This document shows, piece by piece, positions 1-5,985 of a stretch of DNA of 8,262 nucleotides (its first letter is position 1; each line of letters starts with the position of its first letter). The stretch lies in contig QKII01000274.1 in the NCBI GenBank assembly GCA_003249625.1, positions 1-8,262 on the forward strand, in the 5' to 3' direction. The translations under genes and the position numbers were made by a program. A model generated the notes under the pieces. That model was not told the origin of the DNA and did not search any database. It worked only from the letters and a program-made list of their open reading frames with translations. This stretch comes from Propionivibrio sp. Its GTDB lineage: Bacteria > Pseudomonadota > Gammaproteobacteria > Burkholderiales > Rhodocyclaceae.

Positions 1-614
1 TCGCCCAGTTTTCGGATGAATTCCTCAACCAGCGCGTCATGGCGTTTCCAGAGTTGCGCATGTTCGAGGCGCTGATTGCCGAGTCGAAGCGCGGGGTCGT
101 TTTCTCTGCAGACACAGGCCGGAAGGCCCGGCCCCTCATGGACGAGCTGCTTGATGCCACGGGAATTCGTCGTATTACGCTGTTCCTATCGCTGCTTGAA
201 CTGCTTGTGCAGGATGGGCAGCGTCGGCAACTGGCCAGCCACCGCTTCTCGCTCGATCCCAACGCTTACATGTCCTCGACCATCAATCAGGTCCTTTCGT
301 ATATCGACCAGAATCTGGCCAGCGATCTGCGCGAAGCGGAAGTGGCTGATCTGGCCAAGCAAAGCGTGACAACCTTTTCCCGCTATTTTCGCAAGCACAC
401 CGGAATGTCCTTCGTGCAGCACGTTAACCGGATGCGGATCCATAGGGCATGCGAACTGTTGGTCGACACCGACCTTTCCGTGGCAGACATCTGCTTTCGT
501 GTTGGCTACAACAACGTCTCGAACTTCAACCGCCACTTCCTGACGCAAAAAGACATGCCGCCAAGTCGCTTCCGGGCGTTGCACCAGATCAACATTTTCT
601 CGCGCGTGGCTTGA
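1..614 (+). CDS. AraC-family transcriptional regulator, C-terminal part (5' truncated by window)
   Basis: The reading frame is open from the first base (first full codon at 3) to a TGA at 612-614, giving 203 residues. The in-frame ATG at 39 is very unlikely to be the start, because the residues before it (FSDEFLNQRV) belong to the conserved end of the N-terminal sensor domain in this kind of AraC protein. Full-length relatives are usually near 290 residues, so roughly 90 are missing. A helical linker follows, then the two helix-turn-helix units of the AraC/XylS DNA-binding domain: the first around residues 108-138 (ending SRYFRKHTG), the second around 157-193 (ADICFRVGYNNVSNFNRHF, the family's hallmark). 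It probably senses a sugar or polyol and regulates the transporter operon. It lies 19 bp before the kinase homologue and is likely co-transcribed with it. Confidence is high for the family; the ligand is unknown. Confidence 0.93.
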   Translation, partial: AQFSDEFLNQRVMAFPELRMFEALIAESKRGVVFSADTGRKARPLMDELLDATGIRRITLFLSLLELLVQDGQRRQLASHRFSLDPNAYMSSTINQVLSYIDQNLASDLREAEVADLAKQSVTTFSRYFRKHTGMSFVQHVNRMRIHRACELLVDTDLSVADICFRVGYNNVSNFNRHFLTQKDMPPSRFRALHQINIFSRVA

Positions 615-621
615 GCCTGCT

Positions 622-625
622 GGAG
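622..625 (+). promoter_or_regulatory. Ribosome binding site of the kinase-like gene
   Basis: GGAG ends 8 bases before the ATG at 634. It sits within the 19-bp gap after the regulator stop and fixes the start that gives an N-terminus (FFLGINLG) aligned with the first strand of FGGY kinases. Confidence 0.7.
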
Positions 626-633
626 ACGACGCG

Positions 634-2100
634 ATGTCCGGCTTTTTTCTTGGAATCAATCTGGGGATGGCAGGCGTGCGTGCGATCCTCGTCGATTCTT
701 CCGGCCGGGTCGTTGCCGACATGGAAATGAGCGTAGCCTGCAATGCGCCGCAATCGTCATGGTGTGAGCAAAGCCCCCTGGCGTGGTGGCATGCCACACA
801 GGATGTCGTCGCCGGGATTCGCGCCGAATCGCCCAAAGCCTTCCGGCAACTGCGCGGGATCGGCGTGGCCGGCCAGACGCAGGGCGTCGTGCTGCTCGAC
901 AAGCATGACCGCGTATTGGACGACGACCGCGCTCGTGCCGAGTGCGTCGAATTCGAGGCGCTGGTCGTCGATTCGCGCGATATCACCGGCAACGTCGCCT
1001 TGCCACGCTATAGCGCGCCGAAGCTACTGTGGCTACAGAAGCAGGAGCGCTCGGTCTTCGACAGCATCTCCCGAATGCTGATGCCGAAGGACTTTATCGT
1101 CCATCGTCTTACCGGCGAGTTTGTTACCGATATGTCGGACGCTTCGTCGACACTGTGCTTTGACGTGGCGCATCGCGACTGGTCGGATCGGGTGATCGAG
1201 GCAATCGGTCTGAAGCGCGGGAATCTTCCGCGTCTGGTGGAAGGCTCGACTGCAGCCGCATCGTTGCGGCCATCCTTGCAACGGGAGTGGGGCATCGATC
1301 ATCCAGTCGCAGTCGCGGCAGGCGCCAGCCGCCCGGCAGCGATGGCGCTTGGTCTCGGGGCGTTGAAGGCCGGGGATGCCTTCGTCACGCTCGATCGCAC
1401 GGCACTGGCCTGTGTCACGACACCGGCCCCACGGCGGGTGGCGGACGGCGCGGTGCGCAACCTGTGCCATTGCCTCCCGGGGCTTTGGCATCAGCAGAGC
1501 GGACTCCCCGCAGGGATGCGGAGCCTTGAATGGTGCGCCGGCCTGATGAAAATTGATAGCCCGCAAGATTTGTTCGACGCGGCCCAGCGGAGCGAGATGC
1601 ATGATGCGCCGATTTTCCTCCCCGGCTTGAGCGAGGCAAGGGTACGCTGCAGCGATGAGCGGGCTTCGGGGGCGTTTTTTGGTCTGGCTGACAAATCGGA
1701 CGCCGGTGCGCTCGCTTATTCGATCCTTGAAGGAATCGCCTTCAGTGTCGCTGATCGACTGCAAATCATTGCCGGGAAAAATCGGCCAGATGGCTCGCCA
1801 TCGCTGATCGGCGCAGGCAGCCGCCACCGCTTTTGGTGCGAACTGCTTGCCACCGTTTGTGACATGCCGATGGCACTGCACGCGGAGGATTTCGACGCCG
1901 CAAGCATTGGCGCGGCGCATCTTGCCCGTCTCGCCGTCGGAAATCTTGACGTCGCAGAGTTGGGAGTGCCGCCACCCATTGCCGCGACAATTCTCCCGCG
2001 TCGGGATTGGGCTGAAGAAATTCGTTCCCGCCAAGCCCGTTTCCGGCGCCTGAACAGCGCTCTTGAGTCTGAATTCTTCGAGGAAGGAGTGCTTTCTTGA
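634..2100 (+). CDS. Xylulokinase-like FGGY protein with degenerate active site (probable pseudokinase)
   Basis: The 488-residue protein matches E. coli XylB (484 residues) in length and collinearity. Structural segments are well kept: APKLLWLQ (128-135), PKDF...RLTGEF (151-163), DMSDAS (166-171), RDWSD (181-185), FFGL. The functional motifs are not. The N-terminal GIDLGTSG is GINLGMAG (N9 for the conserved Asp); the sugar-contacting GQMHG is GQTQG (80-84); about six residues holding the LWND stretch are missing between 95 and 96. The catalytic-base Asp of the GxGDN motif is R233 (GASRP); the phosphate-loop GTSG is DRTA (254-257); GERTP is EARVR (334-338); the nucleotide-binding GGGA is GAGS (393-396). 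The frame has no stop or frameshift. XylB comparisons are from memory of the family. Kinase activity looks impossible by the known mechanism; a regulatory or scaffolding role with the adjacent AraC protein is inference. Early pseudogene decay is the alternative. Confidence 0.88.
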   Translation: MSGFFLGINLGMAGVRAILVDSSGRVVADMEMSVACNAPQSSWCEQSPLAWWHATQDVVAGIRAESPKAFRQLRGIGVAGQTQGVVLLDKHDRVLDDDRARAECVEFEALVVDSRDITGNVALPRYSAPKLLWLQKQERSVFDSISRMLMPKDFIVHRLTGEFVTDMSDASSTLCFDVAHRDWSDRVIEAIGLKRGNLPRLVEGSTAAASLRPSLQREWGIDHPVAVAAGASRPAAMALGLGALKAGDAFVTLDRTALACVTTPAPRRVADGAVRNLCHCLPGLWHQQSGLPAGMRSLEWCAGLMKIDSPQDLFDAAQRSEMHDAPIFLPGLSEARVRCSDERASGAFFGLADKSDAGALAYSILEGIAFSVADRLQIIAGKNRPDGSPSLIGAGSRHRFWCELLATVCDMPMALHAEDFDAASIGAAHLARLAVGNLDVAELGVPPPIAATILPRRDWAEEIRSRQARFRRLNSALESEFFEEGVLS

Positions 2101-2166
2101 GGTTCATGATCCGTCCACCACCGCCGACATAGGGCGTTACCACGCCGGCCGGCTACCGAGTCAGTC

Positions 2167-2179
2167 CCGGAATTTCCGG
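2167..2179. promoter_or_regulatory. Candidate operator palindrome 1
   Basis: CCGGAATTTCCGG is a perfect 6-1-6 inverted repeat centred on 2173. Its reverse complement shares GAAATTCCG with the site at 2230-2240. The binding protein is unknown. Confidence 0.4.
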
Positions 2180-2229
2180 AGTGTTCGGGTAGAGCGCTAA
2201 CACAGGCGTCTGCTCAGGGGAGGTGTTTG

Positions 2230-2240
2230 CCGAAATTCCG
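2230..2240. promoter_or_regulatory. Candidate operator palindrome 2
   Basis: CCGAAATTCCG is an imperfect palindrome centred on 2235. It repeats the core of site 1 in inverted orientation, with centres 62 bp apart, close to six helical turns. This is compatible with one dimeric factor binding on the same face, but it is unproven. Confidence 0.35.
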
Positions 2241-2253
2241 TGGCCGATGTTTT

Positions 2254-2297
2254 TCAGTAGTCTTTTTTATGCAGTAGATCGCTTTTGCAGTAGGTCG
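2254..2297 (+). repeat. Three CAGTAG direct repeats upstream of the binding-protein gene
   Basis: CAGTAG occurs at 2255-2260, 2272-2277 and 2288-2293, a pitch of 17 and 16 bp. Copies 2 and 3 match over 11 bases except one (GCAGTAGATCG, GCAGTAGGTCG), and T-runs precede each copy. AraC-family activators often bind direct repeats next to a promoter, so this is a reasonable candidate operator. The last copy ends 43 bases before the start codon. Confidence 0.55.
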
Positions 2298-2328
2298 TTG
2301 AGGTCAAACTTTTTTTCCAACAACAGAT

Positions 2329-2333
2329 GAGGG
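2329..2333 (+). promoter_or_regulatory. Ribosome binding site of the binding-protein gene
   Basis: GAGGG lies 7 bases before the ATG at 2341. It supports that ATG over the second in-frame ATG at 2350. Confidence 0.75.
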
Positions 2334-2340
2334 ATTCACC

Positions 2341-3258
2341 ATGAAAACCATGAAAAAGGTTCTTCCGTTGATCGTAGGTGCTTTGCTTTGTGCCGGAGGC
2401 GCAACCTCGGCTTCCGCAGCGCCGCTGAAGATCGGTATGTCGTTCCAGGAACTCAACAACCCCTATTTTGTGACCATGAAGCAGGCACTGGAAGAAGCCG
2501 CTGCTTCGGTCGGCGCAACAGTCATCATTACCGACGCACGTCACGATGTGGCCAAGCAGATCAGCGACGTCGAAGACATGATCCAGAAGAAGATCGACGT
2601 TCTTCTTCTCAACCCGACCGACTCCACAGGGGTTGAAGGCGCGGTTAAATCCGCCAAGGCTGCCGGCCTCGTCGTTGCCGCCGTCGATGCGAACGCCAAG
2701 GGCCCGGTCGACACCTTCGTTGGATCGAAGAACTACGATGCCGGTGTGATGGCCTGCGAATACATGGGCAAGGCGCTGGGCGGCAAAGGCGATGTCGCCA
2801 TTCTCGACGGTATCCCGGTCGTGCCGATTCTCGAGCGCGTCCGCGGCTGCAAGGATGCCCTCAAGAAATACCCGGGCATCAAGATCGTGACGACGCAAAA
2901 CGGCAAGCAAGAGCGTGACCAGGCACTCACCGTGACGGAAAACATGATCCAGGCCAACCCGGGCCTGAAGGGCATCTTCAGCGTGAACGATGGCGGCGCG
3001 ATGGGTTCCCTGGCTGCGATCGAGGCGTCCGGCAAGGACATCAAGCTGACCAGCGTCGACGGCGCTCCTGAAGCGATCAAGGCCATGCAGAAGCCGGGCT
3101 CCAAGTTCATCGCCACGTCCGCTCAATATCCGCGTGACCAGATTCGTATCGCCATCGGCATGGCGCTTGCCAAGAAATGGGGGGCCAACGTTCCGGCCCA
3201 CATTCCGGTTGAGGTCAAGCTGATCGACGCCGAAGGCGCCAAGACCTTCGCGTGGTAA
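2341..3258 (+). CDS. Periplasmic sugar-binding protein of ribose-type ABC importer
   Basis: The 305-residue protein opens with a Sec signal peptide: MKTMKK, a hydrophobic stretch (about 7-19), then a likely cleavage near ASA-A or SAA-P (26-27). The mature part has the periplasmic-binding-protein fold of RbsB-like proteins (Peripla_BP_4): the first strand KIGMSFQELNNPYF (30-43), with aromatic and Asn residues typical of the sugar pocket; DVLLLNPTD (86-94); the conserved AVDAN (114-118); ILDGI (154-158); RVRGCKDAL; FSVNDGGAMGSLAAIEA; and SVDGAPEAI. It delivers substrate to the ATPase/permease pair encoded downstream. Two cysteines in the mature protein, C139 and C170, sit on helices where relatives usually have none and might form a disulfide. 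C17 is in the signal peptide but lacks a lipobox context. The ligand cannot be read from sequence; the downstream enzymes suggest a polyol or related sugar. Confidence 0.93.
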   Translation: MKTMKKVLPLIVGALLCAGGATSASAAPLKIGMSFQELNNPYFVTMKQALEEAAASVGATVIITDARHDVAKQISDVEDMIQKKIDVLLLNPTDSTGVEGAVKSAKAAGLVVAAVDANAKGPVDTFVGSKNYDAGVMACEYMGKALGGKGDVAILDGIPVVPILERVRGCKDALKKYPGIKIVTTQNGKQERDQALTVTENMIQANPGLKGIFSVNDGGAMGSLAAIEASGKDIKLTSVDGAPEAIKAMQKPGSKFIATSAQYPRDQIRIAIGMALAKKWGANVPAHIPVEVKLIDAEGAKTFAW

Positions 3259-3287
3259 TTGCCCCGTACTGACAGCCGCTTCGTTAC

Positions 3288-3316
3288 GCAGCGTCAAGCT
3301 TCACGCCTGACGCTGC
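3288..3316 (+). other. Intercistronic hairpin 1 (9-bp perfect stem)
   Basis: GCAGCGTCA (3288-3296) pairs perfectly with TGACGCTGC (3308-3316) around an 11-base loop. It begins 29 bases after the binding-protein stop. There is no T-run after it, so it is more likely an mRNA 3'-end stabiliser or processing structure than a classical terminator. Confidence 0.6.
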
Positions 3317-3345
3317 AGGCAAGGCGGTTGCGGTGATGGCTGTCT

Positions 3346-3377
3346 CCCGGGCGCCCCGGCGTCGGGGAGCCCCCGGG
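3346..3377 (+). other. Intercistronic hairpin 2 (very GC-rich stem, GCGT loop)
   Basis: GGGC-g-CCCCG (3349-3358) pairs with CGGGG-a-GCCC (3363-3372) around a GCGT loop with one mismatch. CCC at 3346-3348 can add pairs with GGG at 3375-3377 across a two-base bulge. AAATTCTTG follows, not a T-run. It stands 24 bases before the ATPase start. It probably limits read-through or protects the upstream message, giving more binding protein than ATPase and permease, as is usual for such operons (inference). Confidence 0.6.
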
Positions 3378-3400
3378 AAATTCTTGAATATGGAACAAGT

Positions 3401-4903
3401 ATGAGCATGAACGCGGTTTTGCGACTGGAACAGATATCGAAGCGCTTTCCGGGAGTTAATGCGCTGACGAATATCGATTTGTCAGTAGGCAAAGGTGAGA
3501 TTCATGCCCTGCTCGGTGAAAACGGTGCGGGCAAATCGACCTTGATGAAGATCCTCAGCGGCATCTATCAGCCGGATGAAGGACGCATCCTCCTGGATGG
3601 TACGGAGCACAAATTCGACAGCTACAACGAAGCCGTTGCTGCAGGAGTCTCGATCATCTTTCAGGAATTCAGCCTGATTCCCTATCTTAATGCGGTCGAG
3701 AACATCTATCTTGGGCGCGAGTATACGAATTCGCTCGGCTTTCTGAACCGAGGCGCGATGCGCAAGGAAGCGATTGAGCTCTTCGGAAAACTGGGCATCA
3801 ACATCGACATGGATGTGCCGGTCTGCCAGCTCAGCGTGGCTCAACAGCAATTCGTCGAGATTGCCAAAGCCCTTTCACTCAATGCGCGCATCCTGATTCT
3901 CGACGAGCCGACCGCGACGCTGACGCCGTCGGAAGCGGAACACCTCTTCAGCATCATGCGCGACCTGAAGGCCCACGGCGTGACGATGGTCTTCATCTCG
4001 CACCACCTCGAAGAGATCTTCGAGATCTGCGACCGCATCACGGTGCTGCGCGATGGCAACTACGTCGGCACGACCGACGTGAAGGATACCGACGTCGACA
4101 AGCTTGTCGAATGGATGGTCGGACGACGCCTTGAGCAAGCCTTCCCTCCCAAGCCCGAGCCGCAGGAGAACCCGCGCAAGGTGCTTGAAGCACGTAATGT
4201 CCAGCTTTCTGAAAGAGCGCCGGCCAACAGCTTTACCCTGTACGAAGGGGAGATTCTCGGTTTTGCGGGACTCGTCGGTTCGGGGCGCTCAGAGCTGGCG
4301 CGTGCGGTGATCGGCGCCGATCCCGCCTACCAGAAGGAAGTCTTTTTCCGCGACAACAAGGTCGCGCTGAAGGACACGGCGGAAGCGCTCGAAGCCGGCA
4401 TCGGCCTCCTGCCCGAGAGCCGCAAGACAGAGGGCCTGGTCGTCGACTTTGCGATCCGCGACAACATCTCGATCAACAACCTGAAGAAATACCTGGGCCC
4501 GGGCCCCTTCATCAACCATGGCGCCGAGTACAGCACCACGGAAGAGATGATGAAGCAGGTTGGCGTCAAGGCACCCAACCCGATGACGATCGTTGGCCAA
4601 CTCTCCGGCGGCAACCAGCAGAAGGTCGTCATCGCGCGCTGGCTCAACCACCATTGCAAGGTGCTGATTTTCGACGAGCCGACACGCGGCATCGATGTTG
4701 GCGCCAAGGCAGAAATCTACATGCTGATGCGCCGGCTGACCAATGAAGGGTACGCAATCATTTTCATATCGTCGGAGTTGCCCGAAATCGTTGGTTTGTG
4801 CGATCGCGTGGCAGTTTTCCGGCAAGGGGCCATTGTCGCCACGCTGGCTGGTGATGAAATCAATTCCAATGAGGTAATGCGCTATGCAACAACAGGGAAC
4901 TAA
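3401..4903 (+). CDS. Sugar ABC transporter ATP-binding protein, two ABC domains (RbsA/MglA type)
   Basis: At 500 residues this has the normal size of a tandem-ABC ATPase of the CUT2 sugar-importer family. Domain 1 has Walker [10 protein letters not shown] (39-47), the family's variant signature LSVAQQQ (144-150), Walker B ILILDEP (164-170) and the switch His in ISHH (H201). Domain 2 has the degenerate P-loop typical of this family, [12 protein letters not shown] (287-298, Arg for the usual Lys), a canonical signature LSGGNQQ (401-407) and Walker B ending FDEPTRG (D425, E426). It powers import at the cytoplasmic face with the next gene's permease. ATG 3401 is preceded by GGAA (3392-3395) at 5 bases; ATG 3407 is a possible alternative two codons in. 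It lies 142 bp after the binding-protein gene and is almost contiguous with the permease. Confidence 0.95.
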   Translation: MSMNAVLRLEQISKRFPGVNALTNIDLSVGKGEIHALLGENGAGKSTLMKILSGIYQPDEGRILLDGTEHKFDSYNEAVAAGVSIIFQEFSLIPYLNAVENIYLGREYTNSLGFLNRGAMRKEAIELFGKLGINIDMDVPVCQLSVAQQQFVEIAKALSLNARILILDEPTATLTPSEAEHLFSIMRDLKAHGVTMVFISHHLEEIFEICDRITVLRDGNYVGTTDVKDTDVDKLVEWMVGRRLEQAFPPKPEPQENPRKVLEARNVQLSERAPANSFTLYEGEILGFAGLVGSGRSELARAVIGADPAYQKEVFFRDNKVALKDTAEALEAGIGLLPESRKTEGLVVDFAIRDNISINNLKKYLGPGPFINHGAEYSTTEEMMKQVGVKAPNPMTIVGQLSGGNQQKVVIARWLNHHCKVLIFDEPTRGIDVGAKAEIYMLMRRLTNEGYAIIFISSELPEIVGLCDRVAVFRQGAIVATLAGDEINSNEVMRYATTGN

Positions 4904-4907
4904 TGTG

Positions 4908-5885
4908 ATGAATACCAAGCTGAGCGTCTCGTCGACCGTTCCCGCCAACTGGCTGATGCGGATGAAGCGTTCGACATACCTCTTCCCGCTTGCCGGCCTG
5001 GTGGCCGTGTGCCTGGTGATGATCGTCACAACGGACAACTTCTTCTCGGCGGACAACTTCCTCAACATCGCCCGGCAAGTCTCGATCAACGCCATCATCG
5101 CCATCGGCATGACCTGCGCGATCCTCTCCGGCGGTATCGATCTCTCCGTCGGCGCGGTCATGGCGCTCTCGGGAACGCTGATGGCCGGTTCAATGGTCGC
5201 CGGCGTGCCGCCCTACGCGGCAATCGCGCTGGGGCTCGGTGTCGGCCTCGCCTTTGGCATGTTCAACGGCTTCTTCGTGGCCTATGCCGGCATGCCGCCG
5301 ATCATCGTCACGCTGGCGACGATGGGCATCGCACGCGGCCTTGGCCTGATCTACACCGGCGGCTACCCGATCGACGGCCTGCCGGAGGTTTTCGCGTTCT
5401 TCGGTCGTGGCAAGGTGTTCGGCATCCAGACACCCGTCGTCATCATGCTGATCGCCTTCTTCCTCGCCTACCTTCTGCTCGACAAGACACCGATCGGACG
5501 CTACATCTACGCCATCGGCGGCAACGAGGAAGCGACTCGCCTCTCAGGTGTTCGTGTCGCCCGCTACAAGTTGTTCATCTATGCGCTGAGCGGCTTCACC
5601 TGTGCGTTGTCCGGCCTGGTTCTCAGCTCGCGTTTGATGAGCGGTCAGCCGAATTCTGGCGTCGGTTTCGAGATGGATGCCATCGCGGCGGTGGTCATGG
5701 GCGGTACTTCGATCGCCGGCGGCCGCGGCTCGATCATCGGCACCTTCATCGGCGCTCTGATGCTTGGCGTGCTGAACAACGGCCTGAACATGATGGGCGT
5801 GTCGCCTTACGTTCAGAACATCATCAAGGGCCTGATCATTCTGTTCGCGATCTATATCAGCCGCGAACGGAACAAACGTCGCTAA
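4908..5885 (+). CDS. Sugar ABC transporter permease (RbsC type)
   Basis: From ATG 4908 the protein is 325 residues, hydrophobic throughout, with multiple membrane helices beginning near residue 24 (YLFPLAGLVAVCLVMIV). It carries the ribose-type permease hallmarks: SGGIDLSVGAVMALSG in an early helix, GMPPIIVTLATMGIARG, the cytoplasmic loop IYAIGGNEEATRLSGV that contacts the ATPase, VVMGGTSIAGGRGSIIGTFIGA, and a basic C-terminus (RERNKRR). The start is ambiguous. AGGGA (4894-4898) serves ATG 4908 at 9 bases, or GTG 4905 at 6. An upstream in-frame ATG at 4884 would overlap the ATPase gene by 20 bases and has GAGG (4871-4874) at 9 bases. Either arrangement implies translational coupling to the ATPase. 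It forms the inner-membrane channel of the importer; family assignment is firm, substrate unknown. Confidence 0.94.
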   Translation: MNTKLSVSSTVPANWLMRMKRSTYLFPLAGLVAVCLVMIVTTDNFFSADNFLNIARQVSINAIIAIGMTCAILSGGIDLSVGAVMALSGTLMAGSMVAGVPPYAAIALGLGVGLAFGMFNGFFVAYAGMPPIIVTLATMGIARGLGLIYTGGYPIDGLPEVFAFFGRGKVFGIQTPVVIMLIAFFLAYLLLDKTPIGRYIYAIGGNEEATRLSGVRVARYKLFIYALSGFTCALSGLVLSSRLMSGQPNSGVGFEMDAIAAVVMGGTSIAGGRGSIIGTFIGALMLGVLNNGLNMMGVSPYVQNIIKGLIILFAIYISRERNKRR

Positions 5886-5903
5886 TCCCGATTTGAGGGC
5901 ATT

Positions 5904-5928
5904 GCGCCGTGTTTCCCCCGCGCGGCGC
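5904..5928 (+). other. Small inverted repeat between permease and dehydrogenase genes
   Basis: GCGCCG (5904-5909) and CGGCGC (5923-5928) flank a 13-base loop within the 100-bp gap after the permease. It is not followed by a T-run. It could be a minor mRNA structure, and chance is possible in such GC-rich DNA. Confidence 0.3.
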
Positions 5929-5973
5929 CGACCCCCAAATAACCTGACACATTCACGACCTACCCAATTGACT

Positions 5974-5978
5974 AGGAG
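5974..5978 (+). promoter_or_regulatory. Ribosome binding site fixing the dehydrogenase start
   Basis: AGGAG lies 7 bases before ATG 5986. The frame is open upstream to a TTG at 5893, but that extension has no family-like sequence. The strong site here and the alignment of the N-terminus with relatives choose 5986. Confidence 0.8.
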
Positions 5979-5985
5979 AAACCTC

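Larger units (their letters stand above)
2101..2340 (+). promoter_or_regulatory. Intergenic regulatory region upstream of the transporter operon
   Basis: This 240-bp gap is the longest non-coding stretch in the window and separates the regulator/pseudokinase pair from the transporter genes, so it should hold the transporter promoter. It contains a GCCGGCCGGC palindrome (2144-2153), two related GAAATTCCG palindromes, a T-rich section and three CAGTAG direct repeats. I could not assign a convincing sigma-70 or sigma-54 promoter by eye, and no clear intrinsic terminator for the upstream genes is visible. Confidence 0.6.

Noticed and set aside
39..41. ATG at 39 as the start of the AraC-family gene
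   Set aside because: The frame continues upstream with conserved sensor-domain residues to the window edge, and no ribosome site precedes this ATG.
1033..2034. Minus-strand open frame (333 codons) opposite the pseudokinase gene
   Set aside because: No recognisable domain; a shadow of the + strand frame, which aligns end to end with XylB.
2241..2256. Possible sigma-54 promoter (TGGC followed by TTTC)
   Set aside because: The -12 element lacks the required GC dinucleotide at the right spacing.
2229..2268. Intrinsic terminator after the pseudokinase gene using the T-run at 2263-2268
   Set aside because: Only a 3-bp stem with a 10-base loop can be drawn before it; no stable hairpin abuts the T-run.
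2386..2394. Lipoprotein signal at C17 of the binding protein
   Set aside because: The residues before the Cys are A-L-L, not a lipobox, and a normal AxA cleavage site follows.
2254..3297. Long minus-strand open frame (347 codons) opposite the binding-protein gene
   Set aside because: It lies antisense to a clearly recognised gene, its translation is low-complexity and family-less, and it is explained by codon bias in GC-rich DNA.
3830..3850. Non-canonical LSVAQQQ signature in the first ABC domain as a sign of inactivation
   Set aside because: This variant, and the Arg-containing second P-loop, are normal in RbsA/MglA-type tandem ATPases.
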